The notes under the pieces are model-generated. The model was not told where the DNA came from, made no database searches, and saw only the letters and a program-made list of their open reading frames with translations. From the NCBI GenBank assembly GCA_013391385.1, contig JACBFI010000028.1, forward strand, positions 1-48,371: a stretch of DNA of 48,371 nt, given 5' to 3'. Below are positions 25,023 through 33,237 of this stretch, piece after piece (position 1 is the stretch's first letter; each line of letters begins with the position of its first letter). Both the position numbers and the translations under genes were made by a program. Origin of the DNA: Sediminibacterium sp. Gen4 (GTDB taxonomy: Bacteria > Bacteroidota > Bacteroidia > Chitinophagales > Chitinophagaceae).

Positions 25023-25766
25023 TCAAGGGTTTTGCCTGTTGATCATAAGTAAACTGGCTATTGAATGTGGTGATGATACCATTGCTCTCTCTCTTTTCGT
25101 AATTCTTTTACCAGGATTATTTTTCATACGAACAATTCCATAATAATAAGGTACTTGTCGAACCAGTTCTTCTGCATTCAATTTATTATCATAATCTGAG
25201 TATTCAATGGTCATATGTTTAATCAATTGTCCTGTGAATGCATTCACGGTGTAAGTCACTTCTTCCTTCAAATTACCATCCGGATAAAAGCTGTAGGTAT
25301 GCAGTCCACTGAATTCATAGCCTCTGGCAGCCCCATTGTAATTGTAGAGCTCCATAGAAGTAAGCACATCATTGTTATAATTAAAGAATTTATAGGAAGA
25401 CTTATGCTCATTCATGTATTGACTGATACTGGCAAGTTTTCCATTGGCATATTGATACAAATAATACCAGCCCTCACTACTATTGATACGTTCAATTTTA
25501 CCGGAGACATCATACCTTAACTCATAGCTAACCCCACCCCCTGCTGCAGGATCTATATTGTTCACCAGTTTGGAGAGACGTCCATCAGCGAGATAATACA
25601 ATGAGTCATATGCTCCGGTATCATATACCAGTTTAGATAATTTACCAGTGGGTTGTTGCGGTTGAGGTGTTGGTATTTGTGGGCTAACTGGCTGCTTCTT
25701 ACAAGCAGTAAACATCAGACTTGATACGATGATTGTTGATGTTATAATTTGTCGGATCTGTTTCAT
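25023..25766 (-). CDS. YD-repeat-like lipoprotein, C-terminus frameshifted
   Basis: The 247-residue frame begins MKQIRQIITS, has a lipobox (LMFTAC, Cys 22) and a Pro/Gln-rich spacer, then repeating beta units of YD/RHS type: YYLADGRLSKLV, LRYDVSGKIERI, YQYANGKLASIS, YSFYPDGNLKEEV. Such lipoproteins are common in Bacteroidota and have no known activity. After KRITKRE the frame ends in an unlike tail. A shift of 2 nt at an (AG)5 tract gives a continuation that fits the family (FNSQFTYDQ, KFLYQDPSG, ending TQFYYY) and stops at 24952. So the ancestral gene probably covered 24952-25766. It could be a real mutation, a switch, or a sequencing error. Confidence 0.7.
   Translation of the reverse strand: MKQIRQIITSTIIVSSLMFTACKKQPVSPQIPTPQPQQPTGKLSKLVYDTGAYDSLYYLADGRLSKLVNNIDPAAGGGVSYELRYDVSGKIERINSSEGWYYLYQYANGKLASISQYMNEHKSSYKFFNYNNDVLTSMELYNYNGAARGYEFSGLHTYSFYPDGNLKEEVTYTVNAFTGQLIKHMTIEYSDYDNKLNAEELVRQVPYYYGIVRMKNNPGKRITKRERAMVSSPHSIASLLMINRQNP
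25085..25094 (-). repeat. (AG)5 dinucleotide tract at the frameshift
   Basis: Read on the coding strand this is AG repeated five times, next to an AAA. Loss of one AG unit would restore the longer family-like frame of the YD-repeat lipoprotein. It is the only such dinucleotide run in the gene. Confidence 0.65.
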
Positions 25767-25856
25767 TTTTACGAATTGTAAGAACAAAACTACCCTTACG
25801 TTCTCCCCCTCACTATCGCATAAGAATGTGGTTGATGATGAACGGAAATTATGGGC

Positions 25857-25890
25857 AAAAAAAAGTCCCGCAAGTAGTACAAGCGGGACT
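25857..25890 (-). terminator. terminator of rpmE2
   Basis: AGTCCCGC (25864-25871) and GCGGGACT (25883-25890) form an 8-bp stem. On the minus strand it is followed by a T tract (25857-25863), 22 nt after the rpmE2 stop. Confidence 0.88.
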
Positions 25891-25912
25891 CTTAATATAG
25901 TTGAAGTTGAAA

Positions 25913-26164
25913 TTATTTCTTCTTCTCGTAACGCTTCTTGAATTTATCGATACGACCTGCTGTATCAACCAGCATGTTTTTACCGGTATAGAAAGGGTGA
26001 GAAGTGTTAGAGATCTCCAATTTGATAACTGGATACTCATTACCATCTTCCCAAACGATGGTTTCTTTTGAAGCTGCAGTTGAACGGCTCAGGAATGAAT
26101 GTCCATTACTCATATCCTTGAACACTACAAAACGATAATTTTCCGGATGGATACCTTGTTTCAT
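25913..26164 (-). CDS. rpmE2: 50S ribosomal protein L31 type B
   Basis: The 83-residue product starts [17 protein letters not shown] and has [13 protein letters not shown] and a basic tail (FKKRYEKKK). It has no Cys, so it is the zinc-free type B form, which in other bacteria replaces the zinc-binding L31 under zinc limitation; here it may simply be the main form. Start 26164 follows the family; a longer frame upstream is not protein-like. It has its own promoter (26219-26249), a hairpin in the leader and a terminator. Confidence 0.95.
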   Translation of the reverse strand: MKQGIHPENYRFVVFKDMSNGHSFLSRSTAASKETIVWEDGNEYPVIKLEISNTSHPFYTGKNMLVDTAGRIDKFKKRYEKKK

Positions 26165-26182
26165 AATTTTTATTTTTAGGTG

Positions 26183-26200
26183 GTACGGATTTGGCCGTAC
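26183..26200 (-). promoter_or_regulatory. hairpin in the rpmE2 leader
   Basis: GTACGG (26183-26188) pairs with CCGTAC (26195-26200) around a 6-nt loop, within the short leader between promoter and start codon. It is a candidate for autogenous control by L31; this is inference. Confidence 0.4.
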
Positions 26201-26218
26201 GCTTATTTTTAAGGATTG

Positions 26219-26249
26219 CAAAAGTAACGAAATATGGCTTATTTGCCAA
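26219..26249 (-). promoter_or_regulatory. Bacteroidota-type promoter of rpmE2
   Basis: On the minus strand TTG, 20 nt, then TACTTTTG: a full match to the TTG / TAnnTTTG promoter. The -7 element lies 54 nt before the start codon. Confidence 0.75.
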
Positions 26250-26266
26250 AAAAATGAACGGTTAAG

Positions 26267-26312
26267 CGTCAAGAATGAAGGTACAAGACTCAAGAAAGGT
26301 TCAAGAATGCAA
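26267..26312. repeat. CAAG-family heptamer remnant
   Basis: CAAGAAT, CAAGACT, CAAGAAA and similar words spaced at multiples of 7 or nearly so, downstream of yajQ. It is the least regular member of the family also found at 99-166, 14241-14303 and 35364-35440. Confidence 0.5.
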
Positions 26313-26319
26313 GTATTTT

Positions 26320-26811
26320 TTAGCTTTTCATATTGATGTATTGGAGGGGGATACCGAATCCGCCTGCATTACATTTTGCTATAACTTCTTGTAAATCATC
26401 AATTTTCTTGGCAGTTACCCGGATAATATCGTCCATGATGGCGGCTTGCACCTTCAATCCGCTGTCTTTGATCATTTTGACGATCTTTTTGGCATCTTCC
26501 TGCTTGAGACCATTTCGAACCGGCACTTCCTTTTTCACCACTTTACCGCTGGGATAGGCATCTTTCGAAAAATTGAAAGCATTCCCATCTATCCCCTGCT
26601 TAATAGCCCGACTAATGAGTACATCGATCAGTTGCTTCATTTTCATATCACTCTCTACTTCCAGAGAAACGATAAAATCTTTCTTATTCAGTTCGACAGA
26701 AACAGGAGAATCTCTAAAATCAAATCTACCCGCAATTTCTTTTTTCACCGTATTGATGGCATTATCAAGTGTTTGCAGGTCTACTTTGCTGGCTATGTCA
26801 AAAGAAGGCAT
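26320..26811 (-). CDS. yajQ: YajQ family (DUF520) nucleotide-binding protein
   Basis: The 163-residue product is the full two-lobed YajQ fold: [20 protein letters not shown] at the start, [25 protein letters not shown], and [15 protein letters not shown] near the middle. YajQ proteins bind nucleotides, and in Xanthomonas a member is a cyclic-di-GMP effector; whether this one responds to c-di-GMP cannot be told. It acts in the cytoplasm. A TATCTTTG -7 element lies 14 nt upstream of the start. Confidence 0.93.
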   Translation of the reverse strand: MPSFDIASKVDLQTLDNAINTVKKEIAGRFDFRDSPVSVELNKKDFIVSLEVESDMKMKQLIDVLISRAIKQGIDGNAFNFSKDAYPSGKVVKKEVPVRNGLKQEDAKKIVKMIKDSGLKVQAAIMDDIIRVTAKKIDDLQEVIAKCNAGGFGIPLQYINMKS

Positions 26812-26825
26812 GGTGTTGTTTTTTG

Positions 26826-26833
26826 CAAAGATA
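26826..26833 (-). promoter_or_regulatory. -7 element of yajQ
   Basis: TATCTTTG on the minus strand, an exact TAnnTTTG match only 14 nt before the start codon. Confidence 0.5.
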
Positions 26834-26841
26834 GGGAGGAT

Positions 26842-26988
26842 TATAGCTAATAGGTAATAGCTTATAGGTAATGGCTTATAGCGTAGTCCAATTTGTAACT
26901 AAGCGTTTTAGAAATATTTAATCCCATAAACTTCAATTTACCAACTACTCACAATTACCTATTAGCCATAACCTATCTGCCAAGAACT
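26842..26988. repeat. inverted heptamer arms AATAGGT/TATAGCT in a 374-nt spacer
   Basis: Six units at 26842-26883 (TATAGCT, AATAGGT, AATAGCT, TATAGGT, AATGGCT, TATAGCG) and about five units at 26954-26988 in opposite sense (ATTACCT, ATTAGCC, ATAACCT). They occupy much of the gene-free stretch 26812-27185, which otherwise holds the TonB receptor terminator; I see no gene or RNA in the rest. Confidence 0.75.
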
Positions 26989-26994
26989 ATATGC

Positions 26995-27022
26995 AAAAAA
27001 AAGCCCCGATAGACATCGGGGC
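26995..27022 (-). terminator. terminator of the third TonB receptor gene
   Basis: GCCCCGAT (27003-27010), AGAC loop, ATCGGGGC (27015-27022), followed on the minus strand by eight T. It lies 164 nt beyond the TonB receptor stop, so the 3' UTR would be long, unless an unrecognised short transcript lies between. Confidence 0.75.
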
Positions 27023-27185
27023 CGCCTTCTATATAATGCACATGAGAAAAAAAACAAAGTTGATGCAGCTAAATTGACAGCTAAACACTACATAAAATTG
27101 TCAAATAAGGATGAACGGAGTCATTTTAGGTCGAATGGAAAATAGTATCTATTCTACCGCTAAACTCCGTTCATGAATCTGTCCA

Positions 27186-29633
27186 TTAATTACCTCCACC
27201 GATGCTCACGCGATTCTGTTCTTCATTCGCACCGCCTCTCTTACGCTGAGCTGCAGTTTTACCTTTACTAAAGCGGTAAGTGAAACTCAAGTTTACTACC
27301 CTGCTATCTCTTGCTTGACGGATCGTTACATCTACATTCTGGTATCTGCTATATCCACGGAATTGTTGTGTATAGAGGATATCACGTACCACCAATCGGA
27401 TGGTTCCTTTATTTTTCAATACCTGCTTGGTAAAGCCAACATTAATAGCACCCATCGATCTCATCGCCAATACGCCTTCTACTCCCCCGCTGCGGTAAAA
27501 TCCACTCAATTCAGCACCCCAACCTTTTGGTAAAGTAAATTGGTTAGAGATATTCGTCATGAAGGTTGCACCTCCTACTGATATTTCTCCACCGTTTACA
27601 ATACCTGTGAATTTGTTATAAAACCCATTCATATAAATATTGGTTCTAAACCATTTATTAATCGGCATACCCAGACTCACAGAAGCTCCGATATTTTGTC
27701 TGCGTGCAATATTGCTCTTCTTTACAAATGAACTATTGGTACTATCAATCTGCTCCAGTACATCTTGAAGAATATCATTAGTAGTGCTATAGTTGATAGA
27801 GGTATTCAAGATTCCTCTGAAAGTATGATTCAACTCGATATTATGACTGAATTGCGGTCTCAAGTATGGGTTACCCACCTGGTAAGTATATTTATCCAGG
27901 AAGTAAAAGAATGGATTCAAGTCCTGATAGTTCGGACGATCAATACGACGACCATAACTCAAAGCAAACTGATTCTTTTCGTTCGCTGTATAACCAATGT
28001 ACATGGTTGGGAATACTTGCGTATAGTTGCGTTTAAATACTTCTCCGGTTGTTAATTGATTACCGGTAATATTGGTATTCTCTGCACGAAGTCCTAATTG
28101 CGCACTCCATTTTTTGTTGAATTGTTTATTCAAATTCAGATAAGCTGCATTGATATTTTCTTTATAGAGAAAGTGATTGCTACGGGTAACATCATTTACA
28201 AATGAAGTACCATTCCAATTGGCATATTGCGCATCATTATCCGTATTTACATAACTACTTTTCAATCCGGCTTCTAATTTCATTTGTCCTTTGAGTGATT
28301 GAGAGTAATCTGCTTTCACACTATAAATATTGATCGCTGCCGGTAAGATACCACGTAAGATTTCTTTAGGTGATTTGATATTACCTGACTGATCATAGAA
28401 ATCATTGGTCAGCATTTGGGTATTATCTTGTGTGTATCTGATATAATCAGCATCAACAGTCAATTCTCTTCCGGTACTATCAAATACATGACGCAGGTTC
28501 ATATTCACGCCTACATTATTAAAATGAAGATGTACATCATTAATGGCTTGTGTACGTGTTACCAAAGCCCCCATCGGATCTTTGATAAAAGTTGTATTGT
28601 CTGTGTATTCAATACCCTTACTGTCATAACCATTTACAACCAATCCTAAAGTGGTTTTCTTACTCATGAAATAATCAAATCCGGCTTTGTAATTATAACT
28701 CTTGAACTCACGCTGGTTGTCAGCGAATTGATCAAAAGAAGATAATAAAGCATTGGTATTTTGATTGCGGAAGTTTCTATCGATCTTCAGTGCTCCGAAG
28801 TTTTCATTATAGTTATGACTTGCATTTCCGAAGAAATTCATTTTCCCTTTTCTATAATTCAGATTCACACTGTTATTGGTTTTCGGAAGAACACCTTGTG
28901 TATATCCTGTAGTGATACTGGCATTATAACCCATCACTTTGGTCTTTTTAGTTTTGATATTGATCACGCCTGAATTACCCGAAGCATCAAAACGCGCCGG
29001 TGGATTGGTCATGATTTCAATAGACTCAAGATTGGAACTCGACATATTGTTCAACATATTAGCAAGATCTTGCGCACTGAGATAAGTAGGTTTGCCATCT
29101 AACATCACTATTACCCCTTGTTTTCCTTTCAAGCTAATATTACCATCCTTATCTACAGCAATACCCGGAGATTTTTCAAGTACTTCCATCACAGTAGCAC
29201 CTGCATTGGTAGGAGAAGCATCTACATTAATGATGGTTCTATCCAATTTCTGCTCAATCAAAGGCTTTTTAGAGCTTACCACTACAGCCTGTAACTCCTT
29301 TGATGCATTTACCAGCGTAACAGGTTTCAAAGTGTAGACTTGGCCATTCGCCAGCTCAAAAGATTCACTGTAATATTTGGCATAGCCAACAGACTGAATC
29401 ACCACCAGGTATTTACCTGCGGCTAATTTTTCAACTTCAAACTGACCGGTCTTATCTGTAACAGCCAGTTTTACCACTGCTGAATCTTTAGCGCGTAGTA
29501 CACCTACCGAAGCGGCTTCTACAGCTTTTTGACTACCGTTTACGGTACCGTTTACTTTTCCTGTTTGTGCCTGAGCCGCCAAAGACATGGTCGTTAGTCC
29601 GATTGTGGCGAGCAGGGTCATCAACTTTCTCAT
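27186..29633 (-). CDS. outer-membrane beta-barrel family protein (TonB receptor-like)
   Basis: The 815-residue protein has a signal peptide (MRKLMTLLATIGLTTMSLAAQAQ), a carboxypeptidase-regulatory-like repeat (about 25-108), a plug (about 125-230, TVMEVLEKSPGIAVD, IVMLDGKPTYLS, MTNPPARFDASG) and a barrel. The C-terminal tail is unusually basic and Gly-rich (GKTAAQRKRGGANEEQ). The plan matches the receptor at 17685-20246. The ligand is unknown. The upstream region carries a striking 18-bp palindrome with -7-like sequences in both arms, so expression is probably regulated. Confidence 0.9.
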   Translation of the reverse strand: MRKLMTLLATIGLTTMSLAAQAQTGKVNGTVNGSQKAVEAASVGVLRAKDSAVVKLAVTDKTGQFEVEKLAAGKYLVVIQSVGYAKYYSESFELANGQVYTLKPVTLVNASKELQAVVVSSKKPLIEQKLDRTIINVDASPTNAGATVMEVLEKSPGIAVDKDGNISLKGKQGVIVMLDGKPTYLSAQDLANMLNNMSSSNLESIEIMTNPPARFDASGNSGVINIKTKKTKVMGYNASITTGYTQGVLPKTNNSVNLNYRKGKMNFFGNASHNYNENFGALKIDRNFRNQNTNALLSSFDQFADNQREFKSYNYKAGFDYFMSKKTTLGLVVNGYDSKGIEYTDNTTFIKDPMGALVTRTQAINDVHLHFNNVGVNMNLRHVFDSTGRELTVDADYIRYTQDNTQMLTNDFYDQSGNIKSPKEILRGILPAAINIYSVKADYSQSLKGQMKLEAGLKSSYVNTDNDAQYANWNGTSFVNDVTRSNHFLYKENINAAYLNLNKQFNKKWSAQLGLRAENTNITGNQLTTGEVFKRNYTQVFPTMYIGYTANEKNQFALSYGRRIDRPNYQDLNPFFYFLDKYTYQVGNPYLRPQFSHNIELNHTFRGILNTSINYSTTNDILQDVLEQIDSTNSSFVKKSNIARRQNIGASVSLGMPINKWFRTNIYMNGFYNKFTGIVNGGEISVGGATFMTNISNQFTLPKGWGAELSGFYRSGGVEGVLAMRSMGAINVGFTKQVLKNKGTIRLVVRDILYTQQFRGYSRYQNVDVTIRQARDSRVVNLSFTYRFSKGKTAAQRKRGGANEEQNRVSIGGGN

Positions 29634-29681
29634 ACTTGGTTTATTTAAAGGTTTTTAGTTCTCGTTGTTGCTAATTACAGA

Positions 29682-29722
29682 ACAAAACTATGTACTATGT
29701 TTTGCATAGTACATAGTTTTGT
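29682..29722. promoter_or_regulatory. 18-bp palindrome upstream of the third TonB receptor gene
   Basis: ACAAAACTATGTACTATG (29682-29699) and its exact reverse complement (29705-29722) flank a 5-nt centre. Each arm contains TAGTTTTG, a -7-like octamer, one per strand. The minus-strand octamer lies about 50 nt before the TonB receptor start. The symmetry suggests an operator for a dimeric regulator; CTATGTA/TACATAG half-sites would suit a PadR-type protein, but that is a guess. Confidence 0.6.
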
Positions 29723-29781
29723 AATGAACGGTGCTTTACAAGGATGAGCGGTAATGGACTTAAACTAGGTAAAAAATGGAC

Positions 29782-29820
29782 AAAAAAAATCGTCTATCTG
29801 ATTGATTATCAGATAGACGA
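29782..29820 (-). terminator. terminator of lgt
   Basis: TCGTCTATCTGAT (29790-29802) and ATCAGATAGACGA (29808-29820) form a perfect 13-bp stem; on the minus strand eight T follow. It lies 27 nt after the lgt stop. Confidence 0.9.
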
Positions 29821-29847
29821 CTCCATATTACAGTTGAGGCTGGGGTA

Positions 29848-31002
29848 TTATTTAGAATACTTTCCGAACCAATCTTTGGCCTTGACCATCAATAAAATAC
29901 CTGCAATGATCATCGTAAATGAGATCAGTTCTGCCTGTGTGGGCTGAAATGGAAGGTCTTCATACTTGGTATTCACCCGAATTTTTTCAATAAAGAAACG
30001 TTCCAGACCATTCAGAATCAGATAAAGACCGGAAAGCTGTCCGGCTATTTTTAGCTTTTTACGATAATACCATAATACTCCAAAAAGAATCATACAAGCT
30101 ATGATCTCATATAATGGGGTTGGGTACACAGCCGGGATTAATTCATTACAGTAAGGACCTTCGCAACCTGCTATAGGCTTACCCTCACCAATTACATTGT
30201 GTGGATAGTTGTACGCCCATAACCAATCGGGCATCCAACTCAATGGTTTGGGATTCGTATTCACAATACCCCAATCACCATCACCACTAACCTGACAACC
30301 CACTCTACCGAATGCATATGCAAACATCATGGTAGGTGCCATGGCATCGGCCAGATGAATAACATTGATCTTTCTTTTTTTAGCATAAAGAACAATCGCT
30401 ACGCCCGCACAGATCAGTCCACCATAAAAAGTGAGTCCGCTAAATGAGATCAACGCTCCGATCGGATCTTTTGAAAATTCATTCCAATTCTCCAGGTTAT
30501 GAAACACTTTAGCACCCAGAAAACCAAAGATCGCCGCATACAAAACAATATCTCCTACTCTATCGTGTGGCCAAATTCTGATCACTCGCTCTTCCGGCTT
30601 ATTTAATTTTTGTTTTTGTTTTTCCCACCATTTCAATCCGCCAAAAACCAAGCCTACCAATAATCCCATCACCAAGCTTCCTTTTGAAGAGAGAATAAAT
30701 GCTTGTGGATCATTAAAAGCATCATCGGTTACAAAAGCGCCGATGATTTTATATCCGAAAACAAAACCCAACAAAAAATTGATCAATAACTCACTAAAGG
30801 AAGCCGGTGCGCCCACGAATATTTTCTCTTCCGTAAAAGTGAACAAACCTTGATTTTGTTTTCGCTTCAATTCGAGGGTTAGTATCCAGGCAGAAAGAAT
30901 AAAAGATAATGCTACAAAAAAACCAAAACTGTTGACCAGCTTCAATCCTTCCAATTCTATTCCGAAAATGTCTTTAAAAGCGTAGTATAAATTAGGATAC
31001 AT
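29848..31002 (-). CDS. lgt: prolipoprotein diacylglyceryl transferase
   Basis: The 384-residue membrane protein has about seven hydrophobic segments and the Lgt signature region FAYGRVGCQVSGDGDWG (the usual GRxGNF is changed to GRVGCQ, as is common in Bacteroidota). It transfers diacylglycerol from phosphatidylglycerol to the lipobox Cys of prelipoproteins in the inner membrane, the first step for the many lipoproteins encoded in this window. It is longer than E. coli Lgt (291 residues), with an inserted loop of about 45 residues after the signature (NPKPLSWMPDWLWAYNYPHN and on). Monocistronic with its own terminator. Confidence 0.92.
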   Translation of the reverse strand: MYPNLYYAFKDIFGIELEGLKLVNSFGFFVALSFILSAWILTLELKRKQNQGLFTFTEEKIFVGAPASFSELLINFLLGFVFGYKIIGAFVTDDAFNDPQAFILSSKGSLVMGLLVGLVFGGLKWWEKQKQKLNKPEERVIRIWPHDRVGDIVLYAAIFGFLGAKVFHNLENWNEFSKDPIGALISFSGLTFYGGLICAGVAIVLYAKKRKINVIHLADAMAPTMMFAYAFGRVGCQVSGDGDWGIVNTNPKPLSWMPDWLWAYNYPHNVIGEGKPIAGCEGPYCNELIPAVYPTPLYEIIACMILFGVLWYYRKKLKIAGQLSGLYLILNGLERFFIEKIRVNTKYEDLPFQPTQAELISFTMIIAGILLMVKAKDWFGKYSK

Positions 31003-31088
31003 AGTCAGTTAGTCTATAGTTCATGCAAAGTTTGAATGCTGCAATGATAACTAGAAATTATGATACGGAAAGCTGCTTTCATACATAC

Positions 31089-31117
31089 AAAAAAGAGGCC
31101 CTGCCGAAGCAGAGCCT
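31089..31117 (-). terminator. terminator of the bacilliredoxin gene
   Basis: AGGCCCTGC (31096-31104), CGAA loop, GCAGAGCCT (31109-31117), one mismatch; a T tract follows on the minus strand. It lies 40 nt after the stop. Confidence 0.75.
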
Positions 31118-31157
31118 ATACTTACTAACCCATCCGTGAACAAAACTAAGGTAAAAA

Positions 31158-31574
31158 TTAATTGCAATGTTCATCAAAAACCGAAATCAAATGCTGCGCA
31201 ATCACCTGAGCAGGACGACCTTCAATCTGATGACGCTCCACCATGCTCACCAACTGTCCGTCTTTGAATAAAGCAATGGCCGGAGATGATGGCGGATAAG
31301 GCAATGTATGCTTACGCACCTGATTCACCGCCTCCATATCGAAACCGGCAAAACTAGTGGTTAATCTGTCCGGACGCTTTGTTGCATTCTGAACTGCCAT
31401 CAATACGCCGGGTCTACAAGTGCCTGCTGCACAACCACATACGGAATTTATTACGACCAAAGTGGTACCTTCTTGTTTCAAGGTTTCATCAACCGAAGCT
31501 GCAGTTGTCATCTCTTCAAAACCATTATCAGTCAACTCTGCTTTCATGGGTAATACGATCTCTGCGGGATACAT
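31158..31574 (-). CDS. BrxA/BrxB family bacilliredoxin
   Basis: The 138-residue protein has the family fold with C46-G-C48 in NSVCGCAAGTCRPG and C53. Bacilliredoxins reduce mixed disulfides between bacillithiol and proteins, with C46 as the attacking Cys. The C-terminal half (PPSSPAIALFKDGQLVSMVERHQIEGR) is the thioredoxin-like cis-Pro region. Length is normal. It lies 6.3 kb from bshB1, the only other bacillithiol gene seen here. A TAATTTTG -7 element is 25 nt upstream. Confidence 0.9.
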   Translation of the reverse strand: MYPAEIVLPMKAELTDNGFEEMTTAASVDETLKQEGTTLVVINSVCGCAAGTCRPGVLMAVQNATKRPDRLTTSFAGFDMEAVNQVRKHTLPYPPSSPAIALFKDGQLVSMVERHQIEGRPAQVIAQHLISVFDEHCN

Positions 31575-31599
31575 AATTGCTTGTTTATTTAGTACAACA

Positions 31600-31607
31600 C
31601 AAAATTA
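31600..31607 (-). promoter_or_regulatory. -7 element of the bacilliredoxin gene
   Basis: TAATTTTG on the minus strand, an exact TAnnTTTG match 25 nt before the start codon. Confidence 0.5.
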
Positions 31608-31646
31608 CTATTAAAAGTTGTAACACTAAAAAAGCTTTAAATCAGC

Positions 31647-31685
31647 CATTTTGTCAATATAATTTCTTAGATAAGTCATTTTGTC
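31647..31685 (+). promoter_or_regulatory. paired CATTTTGTC sites upstream of hsp20
   Basis: CATTTTGTC occurs at 31647-31655 and 31677-31685, 30 nt apart (about three helical turns). They lie about 60-95 nt upstream of the -24/-12-like element at 31741, the distance expected for enhancer sites of a sigma-54 activator. Confidence 0.4.
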
Positions 31686-31740
31686 TTATGCAAAGCAAGA
31701 AAATTGCCATCATGCCTCATGAATAGATCAAAAAAAGCAG

Positions 31741-31755
31741 TGGTACAGCCTTTGA
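31741..31755 (+). promoter_or_regulatory. possible sigma-54 promoter of hsp20
   Basis: TGGTAC, five bases, then TTGA resembles TGGCAC-N5-TTGC with two differences, including A for C in the -12 GC. Spacing is exact. Transcription would start near 31767, about 30 nt before the ATG. No TAnnTTTG element is visible here. Confidence 0.4.
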
Positions 31756-31797
31756 AGTATGATATGCGTATTCATTAAAAACTAAAAACATAAGAAT

Positions 31798-32226
31798 ATG
31801 ACACTCGTAAAGCACAACACAGCACCTTTCAACAGTCTCTTCGACGAACTCTTCAACAGTTTCCCTGCGGCATGGGGCAGAGATGCTCATCAGGCTTATG
31901 CTTCTGTTCCAGTTAACATTCACGAAACCAACGAAGGCTATCACCTGGAATTGAACGCACCGGGTAGAAACAAAGAAGATTTTAAAGTGAATGTGGAAAA
32001 TGGCTTATTGACCATCAGTTATGAGAAGAAAGAGAGCCAGGAGCAAAAAGATTACAAAACAATCAGAAGAGAATTCAGCTTCCGTTCTTTCAAACGCAGC
32101 TTCAGCATTGATGATAAGATCAATGCGGATGCTATCCAGGCTCGTTATGAAAATGGTGTTCTGAAAGTATTCCTGCCCAAAAAGGAAGAAATTAAAGTTT
32201 CTCCTAAAGAGATTTCGATTTTATAA
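31798..32226 (+). CDS. Hsp20 / alpha-crystallin small heat-shock protein
   Basis: The 142-residue chaperone has a short N-terminal arm (FNSLFDELFNSFPAAWGR), the alpha-crystallin domain from about residue 38 (VNIHETNEGYHLELNAPGRN to the YENGVLKVFLPKK strand) and a C-terminal tail. The ENGVL/KVFLPK motif is typical. It binds unfolding proteins in the cytoplasm without ATP. It stands alone between a possible sigma-54 promoter and a strong terminator, so it is probably stress-controlled as a single gene. Confidence 0.95.
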   Translation: MTLVKHNTAPFNSLFDELFNSFPAAWGRDAHQAYASVPVNIHETNEGYHLELNAPGRNKEDFKVNVENGLLTISYEKKESQEQKDYKTIRREFSFRSFKRSFSIDDKINADAIQARYENGVLKVFLPKKEEIKVSPKEISIL

Positions 32227-32277
32227 GATTTTCATAGTAGTGTCTACTCAGACACACATGCAGTTGGTTTTGGTTAC

Positions 32278-32305
32278 GCCCCGGATGTCTATCCGGGGCT
32301 TTTTT
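32278..32305 (+). terminator. terminator of hsp20
   Basis: GCCCCGGAT (32278-32286), GTCT loop, ATCCGGGGC (32291-32299), then six T. A classic rho-independent terminator, 51 nt after the stop. Confidence 0.92.
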
Positions 32306-32340
32306 GTGTTCCAGTAATATTTTAGCTGGTTCTGCGACAC

Positions 32341-33228
32341 ATGTTAAAAAGCAAAGACATGTTATTCAGATTTTTCATTGTACTGATATCCGCTTTCACT
32401 TTCAGCGGAACATCCTATAGTCAGGAATCCCCAAAAAACTCGTTGTTATGGATGATCAGTGGTAAAGATCTCTCCCGCCCTTCTTATGTATTTGGCACTT
32501 TTCACATGATGTGTAAATCTGATTTTACCATCACCGATCCATTAAAAGAGAAATTAAGTGCTACGGAACAGTTCTATGGAGAATTGGATATGGATGATCC
32601 GGGATTACAGATGTCGATGATGAGTAAAATGCGTTTGAAAGATAAAACACTGAAAGACCTGATGAGTGAAGCCGATTACACCACCCTGAGTGAAAACTTC
32701 CAACGTGTTACAGGCATGCAATTGCAACTATTCAATCAGTTTATGCCCTTCATGTCATTAAGCTTATTAACATTGAACAGTATTGAATGTTCTGATAAGA
32801 TTCAGCCTGAAGGCGAGTTTGTAAAGCTTGCCCAACAGCAAAAATTACCCATACTGGGATTGGAGACCATCGATGACCAGATTGAAGCGATCAATAGTCA
32901 GCCGCTGGATTCACAGTTGTATTCATTGAAAAGAATGGTGCTTGCTTATGACAGCGTAAAACAATCCATGAACAAAATGATTGCTGTGTATAAAGAAAAT
33001 AATGTTGATAAACTGTATGACTTTATCAGGGAGAATAGCAATGGAGATGACCGTTTTGAAACCGAAATGTTAGCTAAGAGAAATAAAAGATGGATCCCCA
33101 TTATAGAAAAAGCCATTCATGAAAAGCCTAGCTTTTTTGCCGTAGGTGCAGGTCACTTGGGCGGCAAAGAAGGTGTGTTGGAACTTCTACGGAAACAAGG
33201 ATATACACTCACTCCTGTATTGTACTAA
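32341..33228 (+). CDS. TraB/GumN family secreted protein
   Basis: The 295-residue protein has a signal peptide (cleavage after SYSQ near residue 28) and a TraB/GumN (Tiki-like) domain: LLWMISGKDLSRPSYVFGTFHM, then GELDMDD, LGLETIDDQIEAI, and near the end FFAVGAGHLGGKEGVLELLR. The two GTFH/GAGHLGG segments and the central LETID match the EreA/Tiki fold that can carry a metal-dependent hydrolase. Function in bacteria is mostly unknown. A second Met at residue 7 is an alternative start. The ECF sigma gene begins 9 nt after it. Confidence 0.87.
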   Translation: MLKSKDMLFRFFIVLISAFTFSGTSYSQESPKNSLLWMISGKDLSRPSYVFGTFHMMCKSDFTITDPLKEKLSATEQFYGELDMDDPGLQMSMMSKMRLKDKTLKDLMSEADYTTLSENFQRVTGMQLQLFNQFMPFMSLSLLTLNSIECSDKIQPEGEFVKLAQQQKLPILGLETIDDQIEAINSQPLDSQLYSLKRMVLAYDSVKQSMNKMIAVYKENNVDKLYDFIRENSNGDDRFETEMLAKRNKRWIPIIEKAIHEKPSFFAVGAGHLGGKEGVLELLRKQGYTLTPVLY

Positions 33229-33237
33229 TTTCGCCGC

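Noticed and set aside
26446-26850. Plus-strand frame of 134 codons over yajQ
   Set aside because: Shadow of the clear YajQ family gene on the other strand.
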